Origin: UBA2377 sp964525935
GTDB lineage: Bacteria > Verrucomicrobiota > Verrucomicrobiia > Opitutales > Opitutaceae
Assembly: GCA_964525935.1 (NCBI GenBank)
Contig: CAZGJZ010000004.1
Span: forward strand, 1 to 64,000
DNA: 64,000 nucleotides
Direction of reading: 5' to 3'
The position numbers were made by a program, and so were the translations under genes. The notes beneath the pieces were generated by a model that was not told the DNA's origin, made no database searches, and saw only the letters and a list, made by a program, of their open reading frames with translations. The stretch's first letter is position 1. Each line of letters starts with the position of its first letter. Of the stretch, positions 53,872-60,867 are shown piece after piece.

Positions 53872-55002
53872 CTACTTCAGGCCGAGGAAGCGCGCGAGGT
53901 GGCGGACGGCGTCGGCGGCTTTGTGGCCGCGGCGGACGGAGCGGGAGACGACGGTGAGTTTCTTCGCCTTGCGGTCGGCCTTGGGGTCGATGTGGCCGAT
54001 GAGTTCGTGGCCGGCGAGAAGCGGGAGCGCGTAGTAGCCGCGCACGCGTTTGGCGGGCGGCGTGTAAACTTCCCACGTGTAGTCGAAACCCCACAGGCGC
54101 GTCGTCACGCGGCGGTCGTAGATCAGCGGGTCGAGCGGGGCGAGGAGCAGCGGGGCTGCTGGAGTTGAAAGTTGAGGGTTGAGAGTTGAGAGATCGGCTG
54201 CCGATTCGAAGAGGGGGACGTCTTCGCGGAGACAGTGGAGCAGGGGGCCGTCGGCGATTTGGACGGGTTGCACGAGGTCGGCGACGTGGGGGAGTTCGTT
54301 TTTCTTGAGCAGGACGAGACGGCGCTGGCGGAGTTTGAGCAGGGCTTCCCAGCGGGCGGAGTCGGCGGAGGAAGGCTCCGGGGACGCGAGTGTGGCGGCG
54401 GGGAGAGCGCGCTCGGGCAGATCGTAGAGGCGGCGGCCGTTGGCGCGCTGGGCGATGAGCAGGCGGCCGTGGAAAAACAGCTTCTGCATCGTGGACTTGG
54501 CGAGCGTGGCGGAACCCCAGCCACCATAGGCGCGGCGGTCGTCGTCAATGGCCTCGGGGCCGAGCGGGGTTTTGCTCGCGGCCAAGGCGTCGAGGATGCG
54601 CGGGGCGAGCTCCTTTTCGCGCGGCGTGAGCCGGCCGGACCAGGCGCCGCTGCGGCGGGTGCGGGCGCGCATGGCGGCGAGCAGGTGCGGCCAGGCATCG
54701 GGCGTGAAGACGACGAGAATGCCAGTGGCGGGCAGGTGGTGCTCGAAGGCCGTGCGGCGGGCGGCCGGGAGCGGATCGCGCTCGCCGTGCACGTGGCGCA
54801 TGAGGTCGCCCTCGCGATAGCCGGTGACGCGGTTGCGTAAAATCAGGTCGTGCATGCGTCCGCAGACATTGAGCGGATCAATCTGCACGTAGCCGTGGTG
54901 GGCGAGGGCGGTGCCCACGTCAGGCGCCGGGGCGTCGAGGAGCAGGGCGCGCCGCATGAACCGGCGGGCGACGAGCGGGGTGACGTGAAGGACGGGCGGC
55001 AA
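53872..55002 (-). CDS. YcaQ/AlkX-like DNA glycosylase (winged-helix HTH_42)
   Basis: A 376-residue protein of the HTH_42/YcaQ family, which in E. coli opens interstrand crosslinks by removing alkylated bases. The N-terminal segment LLLDAPAPDVGTALAHHGYV, then QIDPLNVCGRMHDLILRNRV, contains the family Q-x-D motif. Tandem winged-helix units follow. The C-terminal part has APLDPLIYDRRVTTRLWGFD and the YALPLLAGHELIGHIDPKAD segment. A heptamer cassette is translated as LSTLNPQLST at about residues 272-281, in a linker. Its location upstream of recQ suggests a repair pair, although the spacing of about 130 bp leaves co-transcription unproven. Confidence 0.88.
   Translation of the reverse strand: MPPVLHVTPLVARRFMRRALLLDAPAPDVGTALAHHGYVQIDPLNVCGRMHDLILRNRVTGYREGDLMRHVHGERDPLPAARRTAFEHHLPATGILVVFTPDAWPHLLAAMRARTRRSGAWSGRLTPREKELAPRILDALAASKTPLGPEAIDDDRRAYGGWGSATLAKSTMQKLFFHGRLLIAQRANGRRLYDLPERALPAATLASPEPSSADSARWEALLKLRQRRLVLLKKNELPHVADLVQPVQIADGPLLHCLREDVPLFESAADLSTLNPQLSTPAAPLLLAPLDPLIYDRRVTTRLWGFDYTWEVYTPPAKRVRGYYALPLLAGHELIGHIDPKADRKAKKLTVVSRSVRRGHKAADAVRHLARFLGLK
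54163..54190 (-). repeat. Four-unit heptamer cassette in the YcaQ-like gene
   Basis: On the plus strand it reads GTTGAAA, GTTGAGG, GTTGAGA, GTTGAGA; translated on the minus strand it gives LSTLNPQLST. It is almost the same sequence as the metH cassette at 42242-42269, in an unrelated gene. Confidence 0.8.
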
Positions 55003-55024
55003 GCCGCCGATTCAGCGCAGTGGC

Positions 55025-55065
55025 GCGAAAAAAACAAGACCGCGTCCGGTGAGGGACGCGGTCTT
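55025..55065 (-). terminator. Rho-independent terminator of the sigma factor gene
   Basis: A perfect 12-bp stem AAGACCGCGTCC/GGACGCGGTCTT with a GGTGAG loop (55036-55065) is followed on the minus strand by TTGTTTTTTT. It lies 84 bp downstream of the sigma factor stop and just beyond the start of the YcaQ-like gene, so it should insulate the two. Confidence 0.9.
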
Positions 55066-55148
55066 TTGAGCCCACCGGGTTGAGCTGCTTTGTGCGACAG
55101 CCAACCGGCTTCAGGGAGGGTTTTGTGGACGAGCGGCCGAACGGCCAA

Positions 55149-55871
55149 TCAGGCGTAAGCGATCGTGGGACGGCCGTAACCAGCGCGCGACTGGATGAAG
55201 TAATCCGACGGATCGGTGTCGGGCGCGAATTCCGGGCAGCTCGCGGCGAGCAGGCTGCGGAGGTTTTCGCGGGCGCGGGCGATGCGGCTCTTCACAGTGC
55301 CGACGTTGATGTGGAGGACGTTGGCGATTTCCTCGTAGGGCAGGTTGAGGATGTTGCGCATGGTGAGGATCTCACGGTGGCGCTGCTCGAGCTTCTCCAT
55401 GCAGGAGCTGATGAGGGTGGAGAATTCCTCGGTGGCGGTCTCCTGCGCGGGATCCGGGGTCTCGGCGGCCACGAGATCGGCGAAGGTGGCGTCACCCTCA
55501 TCACCCAAGACGTGATCAAGGGAGAGGGAATCCTGGCGACGGCGGCGGAAAAAATACCAGTAGCGGTTGCGGGCGAGGTTGACCGCGATGCGGTAAAGCC
55601 AGGTGGCGAGGGAGGAGTCGCCACGGAACTTGGCGAGGCCGCGGTGGGCGCGGATGAAGGTGTCCTGGACGATCTCCTCGGCGTCGGCGTGGTTGTGGAG
55701 GAGGTTCAGGACGGTGGAGAATAGCTTGCTTTTGTAACGCTCCATCATCGTGACGAAGGCCCCTTCATCGCCGGCGTTAAAACGCTGCACCAATTGAGCA
55801 TCGAGGGCGGCTTCGATGGCGCTGTCGTTGGACTTGGTGGTGGGGTGGGTGCTGGAGTGGGATGCTTTCAT
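55149..55871 (-). CDS. ECF-type RNA polymerase sigma factor
   Basis: A 240-residue sigma-70 family protein with region 2 (MERYKSKLFSTVLNLLHNHA, DAEEIVQDTFIRAHRGLAKF, TWLYRIAVNLARNRYWYFFR) and region 4 (MRNILNLPYEEIANVLHINV followed by GTVKSRIARARENLRSLL). It is longer than the usual 180-200 residues, with an N-terminal tail of about 25 residues and a C-terminal tail after region 4 (FAPDTDPSDYF). No adjacent anti-sigma gene is seen; the gene downstream is the YcaQ-like glycosylase beyond a strong terminator. The signal it answers is unknown. The AT-rich upstream region (55872-56000) should hold its promoter. Confidence 0.93.
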   Translation of the reverse strand: MKASHSSTHPTTKSNDSAIEAALDAQLVQRFNAGDEGAFVTMMERYKSKLFSTVLNLLHNHADAEEIVQDTFIRAHRGLAKFRGDSSLATWLYRIAVNLARNRYWYFFRRRRQDSLSLDHVLGDEGDATFADLVAAETPDPAQETATEEFSTLISSCMEKLEQRHREILTMRNILNLPYEEIANVLHINVGTVKSRIARARENLRSLLAASCPEFAPDTDPSDYFIQSRAGYGRPTIAYA

Positions 55872-56133
55872 TTGAGGAATTGGTTTGAAGTGAATGCCAA
55901 CTCCTTACCTAGATACGTGCCACCCGGGTTAGAGAGGTTTGTAAGATTATGGTATTTAGCGTTTAGAAAATTTTTCTGAGTTTTTCAGGCGGCAAAAAAC
56001 GCGCATTAGCCGTGCAATCTGAATGACGTTTTTTGACGGTTCCTGCATTTTGCATGACGCATGACACGTTGCGTAAGTGCATGGGCCGCAAATCGACTCG
56101 CCATGCCAAGTGATTGGCGCACGTTGGGCGCGC

Positions 56134-57192
56134 ATGTCGGTGCAGCCGTCCGCCCCAATCAACCCCGTCGTCTGGGAACAACGCTGGCACCCGCTTCGCG
56201 AGGAGTGGGTGCTTTACACGTCGCATCGTGGTGGCCGGCCGTGGATCGGCGACACGCACCAGCCCGCCCAGGTGGCGCCGCCGCACTTCGATCCGACCTG
56301 CGCCCTGTGCCCCGGCAACAAGCGCGTGAAGGGTGAAAACCCGCGCTACACGGGCGTCTATTGTTTCACGAACGACCTGCCGTGCTTCGATCCCGCTGCG
56401 ACGACAATTTCGCCCGGCGACGATTTTTACCGCACGCGCCCCGCGCAGGGCACGGCCGAGGTGGTGTGCTATAGCCCGGACCATGCGAAGACGTTCGTGG
56501 ATCTCACCGATGCTGAATGCGCGTCGGTCGTTGACCTGTGGACCGAGCGCTACCGTGAGCTCGGTGCGCGCCCCGAGGTGGAGCACGTGTTGATTTTCGA
56601 GAACAAAGGTTCGCTCGTCGGCACATCGAACCCGCATCCGCACTGCCAGATCTACGCGGGTAACATGGTCTACGGGTTCACGGCGCGCGAAGCGGAGAGC
56701 GCGCGGAAATTTTTCAAGAAAACGGGCCGGCTGCTCGGCGAGGAAATCCTGGCGCGCGAGCTGGCCGGGCCGCGCGTGATCGCGCGCAACGGCGCATGGG
56801 TGGCGTGCGTGCCGTGGTTCGCGCGCTACGCCTACGAAGTCTACATCCTGCCGCGGCGCGCCGTGCCGTCGCTGGCCGCGCTGACGGCGGACGAGCGGGC
56901 TTCGCTCGGGTTGATGATCCGCGAAGTCGCCACGCGCTACGACAATCTCTGGCAGATGCCGATGCCCTACGTGATGGCGATCCACCAGGCGCCGACCGAC
57001 GGCGGCGACCACGCGGCGCATCCGTTTCACGTCGAATTTCACCCGCCGCTGCGGAAGCCCGACACGTTGAAGTATCTCGCCGGTCCGGAAATCGGCGGCG
57101 GCTCGATGACCAACGAGTCCAACCCCGACGAGAAGGCCGCCGAGTTACGCGCGGTGCCGGCGGTGCATTACCAGCGGGCGGGGAAGGTTTAG
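56134..57192 (+). CDS. galT: Galactose-1-phosphate uridylyltransferase
   Basis: GalT exchanges UMP between UDP-glucose and galactose-1-phosphate in the Leloir pathway. The start at 56134 (MSVQPSAPINPVVWEQRWHP) gives 352 residues, the family length; 56077 would add an unlikely extension. Features are DPTCALCPGNKRVKGENP (zinc site cysteines), VFTNDLPCF-like segment CFTNDLPCFDPA, and the H-P-H catalytic segment in SNPHPHCQIYAGN. C-terminal elements include MPMPYVMAIHQAPTDGGDHA. It heads a galactose-type operon with the kinase genes downstream, interrupted after its stop by the inverted-repeat cassette at 57197. Confidence 0.95.
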   Translation: MSVQPSAPINPVVWEQRWHPLREEWVLYTSHRGGRPWIGDTHQPAQVAPPHFDPTCALCPGNKRVKGENPRYTGVYCFTNDLPCFDPAATTISPGDDFYRTRPAQGTAEVVCYSPDHAKTFVDLTDAECASVVDLWTERYRELGARPEVEHVLIFENKGSLVGTSNPHPHCQIYAGNMVYGFTAREAESARKFFKKTGRLLGEEILARELAGPRVIARNGAWVACVPWFARYAYEVYILPRRAVPSLAALTADERASLGLMIREVATRYDNLWQMPMPYVMAIHQAPTDGGDHAAHPFHVEFHPPLRKPDTLKYLAGPEIGGGSMTNESNPDEKAAELRAVPAVHYQRAGKV

Positions 57193-57196
57193 TTTA

Positions 57197-57627
57197 ACCA
57201 CGAAGCGCACCAAGGGCACGAAGATGAATGAAGAGGAAGTCGCGCGCGAAATTGTAGATGCGGCGATTGCGGTTCATCGCGAACTAGGGCCTGGATTGCT
57301 GGAATCAGCTTACGAACAATGCCTCGCCTTTGAGTTGGCGCGACGAGGGTTAAAAGTGGAACGACAAAAAGAGCTGCCGATTGTTTATCAAGGCATGCGG
57401 ATCGAGGCGGGCTATCGGATCGATCTTTTGGTCGGCGACTCGGTCGTTGTGGAGCTTAAGTCAGTCGATCGCTTTGAGCCGATTCATGAGGCGCAGATGC
57501 TGTGTTATCTGAAACTCTCACGGCATCATATTGGTTTGCTGATAAACTTTAACGTCAAACTCCTCAAAGACGGCCTGCGCCGGCTCGTCTTGTAATTCTA
57601 CTTCGTGTCCTTTGTGTCCTTCGTGGT
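57197..57627 (+). mobile_element. Inverted-repeat cassette carrying a GxxExxY gene
   Basis: A 431-bp unit is bounded by 27-nt arms. The left arm is ACCACGAAGCGCACCAAG plus GGCACGAAG (57197-57223). The right arm (57601-57627), read on the minus strand, begins ACCACGAAGGACACAAAG; the arms match at 23 of 27 positions. The left arm abuts the ATG of the GxxExxY gene and the right arm starts 5 bp after its stop, so the arms hold little besides the gene. The unit starts 4 bp after the galT stop and its right end overlaps the GTG start of the next gene. It is called mobile by inference from structure, position and ORF-less relatives at 40279 and 48441. Confidence 0.6.
57224..57595 (+). CDS. GxxExxY protein with PD-(D/E)XK-nuclease-like motif
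   Basis: The 123-residue product carries the defining G-x-x-E-x-x-Y in ELGPGLLESAYEQCL. A putative PD-(D/E)XK core follows: YRIDLLVGDSVVVELKSVDR, with Asp in RIDLLV and E-x-K in VELKS. A further family motif is IHEAQMLCYLKLS. Small GxxExxY proteins occur in several copies in many Verrucomicrobia, Planctomycetes and other bacteria; no function is established. The ATG follows the left inverted-repeat arm immediately. It interrupts the spacing of a gal-type operon and shows no sequence relation to neighbours. Confidence 0.88.
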   Translation: MNEEEVAREIVDAAIAVHRELGPGLLESAYEQCLAFELARRGLKVERQKELPIVYQGMRIEAGYRIDLLVGDSVVVELKSVDRFEPIHEAQMLCYLKLSRHHIGLLINFNVKLLKDGLRRLVL

Positions 57628-58627
57628 GAAAAACAAACTCGAACCAGCCCGGAAACTGCTCTGTGAACTGCAGGACCACATCCGCGACACCCTCGTCGCG
57701 GCGCGGGAGAAGAGCGCGGCGTCGTTTGCCAAGATCGCGGCGGTCACGGCGGCGGACACGATCTATCAGGTCGATAAGCTCACCGAGGAAGCGATCTTCG
57801 CCTGGTTCGAGCGCCACTGGCCGAAAGCATGGCCGGTGCAGTTGATCATGGAGGGCGTCGAGGACGATGACGAGGTGACTTTCCCGCGCGGCACGCCCGT
57901 GGCCAAAACCATCTGGAAGTGCATTCTCGACCCCATCGACGGCACGCGGAACCTGATGTATGACAAGCGCAGTGCGTGGGCGCTGGCGGCGCTGGCCCCG
58001 CAGCGTGGGGCCAGGAATAATCTGCGCGACATCACGGTCGCGGCGATGACGGAACTTTCGACGAGCAAGATGTGGCGCAGCGACCAGCTCAGCGCGGTGC
58101 GCGGACGCGGGGTGGTGGCGCGGGCGTTTGATCTGCGCACGCGGCGCTGGGCGCCGCTCAAGGTGCGGCCCTCGAAGGCGCGGAATTTCGAGCACGGCTT
58201 TGCCTCGATTGCGCGGTTTTTTCCCGAGGGCAAAGGCCTGCTCGGCACCGTGGAGGAGGCGCTGTGGCGCGAACTTGGCATCCTCGGTAAAAACGGCGGG
58301 CAGCTCGTCTTCGACGACCAATACATCACGACCGGCGGACAAATCTACGAGCTCGTGATTGGCCACGACCGCATGCTCGGCGACATCCGCCCGCTGGCGT
58401 ATGCGAAGCTCAAGCTCGGCAGCGCCTCGCTCTGCTGTCACCCCTACGACATCTGCACGGCGCTGATTTTGGAAGAGGCCGGCGGCATTGTGGAAACGCC
58501 GGACGGCAAGCCGCTCAGCGCGCCACTGGATACGACGTCGGCGATTGCGTGGATGGGCTATGCGAACCCCACGCTGGCGAAAACGGTGCGCCCGGTGCTG
58601 AAAAAGCTGACGAAGAAATATCTCTGA
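57626..58627 (+). CDS. Inositol monophosphatase-like phosphatase
   Basis: A GTG start at 57626 (57623 and 57605 also possible) gives VKNKLEPARKLLCELQDHIR and about 333 residues; the start lies in the right arm of the upstream cassette. Motifs fit the FIG superfamily: the metal-binding block CILDPIDGTRNLMYDKR, a distal YDICTALILEEAGGIV and, in place of the usual G-E-E, MEGVEDDDEV. It should hydrolyse a sugar- or inositol-phosphate. The next gene is a galactokinase-like kinase 2 bp away, so it probably serves the same sugar pathway, perhaps as a sugar phosphate phosphatase; this is inference. Confidence 0.82.
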   Translation: MKNKLEPARKLLCELQDHIRDTLVAAREKSAASFAKIAAVTAADTIYQVDKLTEEAIFAWFERHWPKAWPVQLIMEGVEDDDEVTFPRGTPVAKTIWKCILDPIDGTRNLMYDKRSAWALAALAPQRGARNNLRDITVAAMTELSTSKMWRSDQLSAVRGRGVVARAFDLRTRRWAPLKVRPSKARNFEHGFASIARFFPEGKGLLGTVEEALWRELGILGKNGGQLVFDDQYITTGGQIYELVIGHDRMLGDIRPLAYAKLKLGSASLCCHPYDICTALILEEAGGIVETPDGKPLSAPLDTTSAIAWMGYANPTLAKTVRPVLKKLTKKYL

Positions 58628-58629
58628 CC

Positions 58630-59814
58630 ATGAAGGCTGTCACAGGCGAGGCGCCCGGGCGTTTGGATTTTCTCGGCGGAGTGGCCGACTACAGCGGTTC
58701 GCTGGTGCTGGAGATGCCACTCGCACTGACGACGCGCGTGCATATTTCCGAAACCCGCGCGAGTGAGCTGGTTTTTACCAGTCCCGACGAAGGCTACTGC
58801 TCACTGCCCGCGGGCACGCCGGCGGCCGACGCGCCGAAATGGGTGCGTTATCCCTACGGGTGCTTCCTGTTGTTTTGCGCGGCGCAACGCTGGCGGCCGG
58901 CGGGAGGGCTCGTGTTTCAGATCGAGTCGCACGTGCCGGTGTCGATGGGAGTCAGCAGCAGCGCGGCGCTGGAAGTGGCGACGCTGCGGGCGCTGGAAAA
59001 ACTCTCGGGCAAGAAATTCAAGGGCACGGCGCTGGCGCGGCTGGCGCAGCGGGCGGAGAACGAGATCGTGGGCGCGCCCTGCGGCCTGATGGACCAGCTG
59101 GCCTCGGCCAATGGCGTGCGCGGCGCGTTGCTGCCGATCTTGTGTCGCCCGGATGTGCTTGCTGCGCCGGTGAAACTGCCGGCCGGTGTGATCGCAGTGG
59201 GCTGGCCGAGCGGTGTGAAGCATGCGGTGTCGGCCTCGCCTTACGCGACGGCGCGCGCCGGGGCGTTCATGGGCAAAAAGCTCATCGAACTTGGCACGAA
59301 ACGGAAACTCGCCCACGCAACGGAGCTCACACCCGCAGAGCTGCGCAGCCTTTCGACGGACGTGCTGCCGGAGAAAATCACGGGCCGCGCCTTTCTCGCG
59401 CGCTGCGGCGGCGTGGATGATCCGCTCTCGAAGATTGTGCCGGGGCAAAGCTACGCCGTGCGCGCGGCGGTGGCGTTTCCCATTGAGGAAAATTTCCGCA
59501 GCGCCACGGCGGTCGCGCTGTTACGCGGCGTAAACACCCGTAATCGCGAGGCTACGCTGCGCGTGCTGGGCGAGCTGCTTTTCCAATCGCATGCCGGCTA
59601 CTCGTCGATCGGGCTCGGTTGCCCGGAGACGGATGAAATGGTCGGCGCCGTGCGCGCGGCGGGACCGGTCCGCGGTTTTTACGGCGCGCGGGTGAGCGGT
59701 GGCGGCAGTGGCGGCACGGTGGTGGTGCTGCTCGACCGCGGGGCGCTGCCGGTCCTGCGCCGGTTGGCCGCCCGGTTGCGCTTTAGTCCCGACAAGCTAC
59801 CCCTCCTGGCCTGA
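58630..59814 (+). CDS. galK: GHMP kinase, galactokinase-like
   Basis: The start at Met 58630 (MKAVTGEAPGRLDFLGGVAD), 2 bp after the phosphatase stop, gives 394 residues. The ATP loop is PVSMGVSSSAALEVATLRAL, and ALARLAQRAENEIVGAPCGL followed by MDQLASANGVRGALL is typical of galactokinase-type GHMP enzymes. The C-terminal GARVSGGGSGGTVVVLLD is motif 3. The N-terminal galactokinase signature G-R-x-x-x-x-G-E-H is replaced by APGRLDFLGGVADYSG, so another sugar (for example a C2-modified or amino sugar) may be the substrate. Assignment to galactose rests on galT in the same unit. Confidence 0.8.
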   Translation: MKAVTGEAPGRLDFLGGVADYSGSLVLEMPLALTTRVHISETRASELVFTSPDEGYCSLPAGTPAADAPKWVRYPYGCFLLFCAAQRWRPAGGLVFQIESHVPVSMGVSSSAALEVATLRALEKLSGKKFKGTALARLAQRAENEIVGAPCGLMDQLASANGVRGALLPILCRPDVLAAPVKLPAGVIAVGWPSGVKHAVSASPYATARAGAFMGKKLIELGTKRKLAHATELTPAELRSLSTDVLPEKITGRAFLARCGGVDDPLSKIVPGQSYAVRAAVAFPIEENFRSATAVALLRGVNTRNREATLRVLGELLFQSHAGYSSIGLGCPETDEMVGAVRAAGPVRGFYGARVSGGGSGGTVVVLLDRGALPVLRRLAARLRFSPDKLPLLA

Positions 59815-59816
59815 CC

Positions 59817-60743
59817 ATGAACATCATCGGCGTTGATATCGGCGGAACGAAATGTGCGCTCAGCGTGCCGGACGGCGCGGAGCGCGTGAAGGAAGTGGCG
59901 CGCTTTGCCACGACGACGTTTCGCGAGACGCGGGACCGGCTCGACGCGGAGATCGCGAAGCTCGCGCCGGGGCGCGACACGGTGTTCGGCGTTTCATGCG
60001 GCGGGCCGCTCGATGCCAAACGCGGGCTGATCCTCTCGCCGCCAAACCTGCCGGGCTGGGATCGCATCGCAATCTGTGAGGAGCTGGTGCAGCGCTTCGG
60101 CGGGCGGGCGTTTCTGATGAACGACGCCAATGCGAGCGCGCTGGCGGAGTGGCAGTTTGGGGCCGGCCGCGGCTGCCAGAGCATGATTTTCCTGACGATG
60201 GGCACGGGCATGGGCGCGGGGCTGATCCTCGACGGCCGGCTCTACGAGGGCGTCACGGGCAACGCCGGCGAAGTCGGCCATATGCGCATGGCCCCCGACG
60301 GCCCGGTGGGCTACGGCAAGGCGGGTTCGTTCGAGGGCTTTTGCTCGGGTGGCGGCATCGCGCAGATCGCGAAGCAGCGCGTGGCGGCCTATGCCGGCGC
60401 GAGCCTGCTGAAGGCCGGGCCGCTGGAAAAACTCACGGCGCGGGTCGTGGGCGAGGCGGCGGTGGCCGGCGATGCACTGGCGCTGGCGATCTGGCGGGAA
60501 ATTGGCACGAAGCTCGGGGAAGCGCTGGCGCTCTTCATCGACGTGATCAACCCCGAGCGGGTGGTGATCGGCAGCATTTACCAGCGGTGCGAGCGGTTCC
60601 TGGCGCCGGCGATGAACGAAGTCATCGCCCGCGAGTGCCTGCCGGACAGCGCGCGGGACTGCCAGGTGGTGCCGGCGGTGCTGGGTGACGAGCTTGGCAG
60701 CTACGCGGCGGTGGCGATCGCGCGCTATCACGGGTCGCGGTAG
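59817..60743 (+). CDS. ROK-family sugar kinase
   Basis: A 308-residue ROK kinase with phosphate-binding MNIIGVDIGGTKCALSVPDG at the start. GKFVFLMN-like and active-site regions are present as RAFLMNDANASALAEWQFG and IFLTMGTGMGAGLILDGRLY, followed by NAGEVGHMRM with the ROK Glu-x-Gly-His. The zinc-site Cys cluster of the longest ROK proteins is not seen. It starts 2 bp after the galactokinase-like gene, so the two are coupled. It probably phosphorylates glucose or a related hexose released in the pathway; no DNA-binding domain is present. Confidence 0.9.
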   Translation: MNIIGVDIGGTKCALSVPDGAERVKEVARFATTTFRETRDRLDAEIAKLAPGRDTVFGVSCGGPLDAKRGLILSPPNLPGWDRIAICEELVQRFGGRAFLMNDANASALAEWQFGAGRGCQSMIFLTMGTGMGAGLILDGRLYEGVTGNAGEVGHMRMAPDGPVGYGKAGSFEGFCSGGGIAQIAKQRVAAYAGASLLKAGPLEKLTARVVGEAAVAGDALALAIWREIGTKLGEALALFIDVINPERVVIGSIYQRCERFLAPAMNEVIARECLPDSARDCQVVPAVLGDELGSYAAVAIARYHGSR

Positions 60744-60804
60744 GTGATTATTCCGCGGATTTGTGCCGCGGCGCTTGGTTTTGGAATGACACCGGCTGAA
60801 GAGC

Positions 60805-60826
60805 GGAGTAACCAATCGGTTACTCC
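60805..60826. promoter_or_regulatory. Candidate operator upstream of the heparinase-like genes
   Basis: Perfect 9-bp arms GGAGTAACC and GGTTACTCC are separated by AATC, 41 bp upstream of the first heparinase-like gene. GTAACC/GGTTAC half-sites occur in operators of LacI-family sugar regulators, but the four-base spacer is longer than usual and no regulator gene is adjacent. Confidence 0.55.
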
Positions 60827-60867
60827 CGTTCGTCTTTCTCTTATAACCCAGCGCCAGCCCATCCCCC

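Noticed and set aside
55910..55924. TGGCACG sequence upstream of the sigma factor gene, resembling a sigma-54 -24 element
   Set aside because: The expected GC at -12 (TTGC) is missing at the right spacing.
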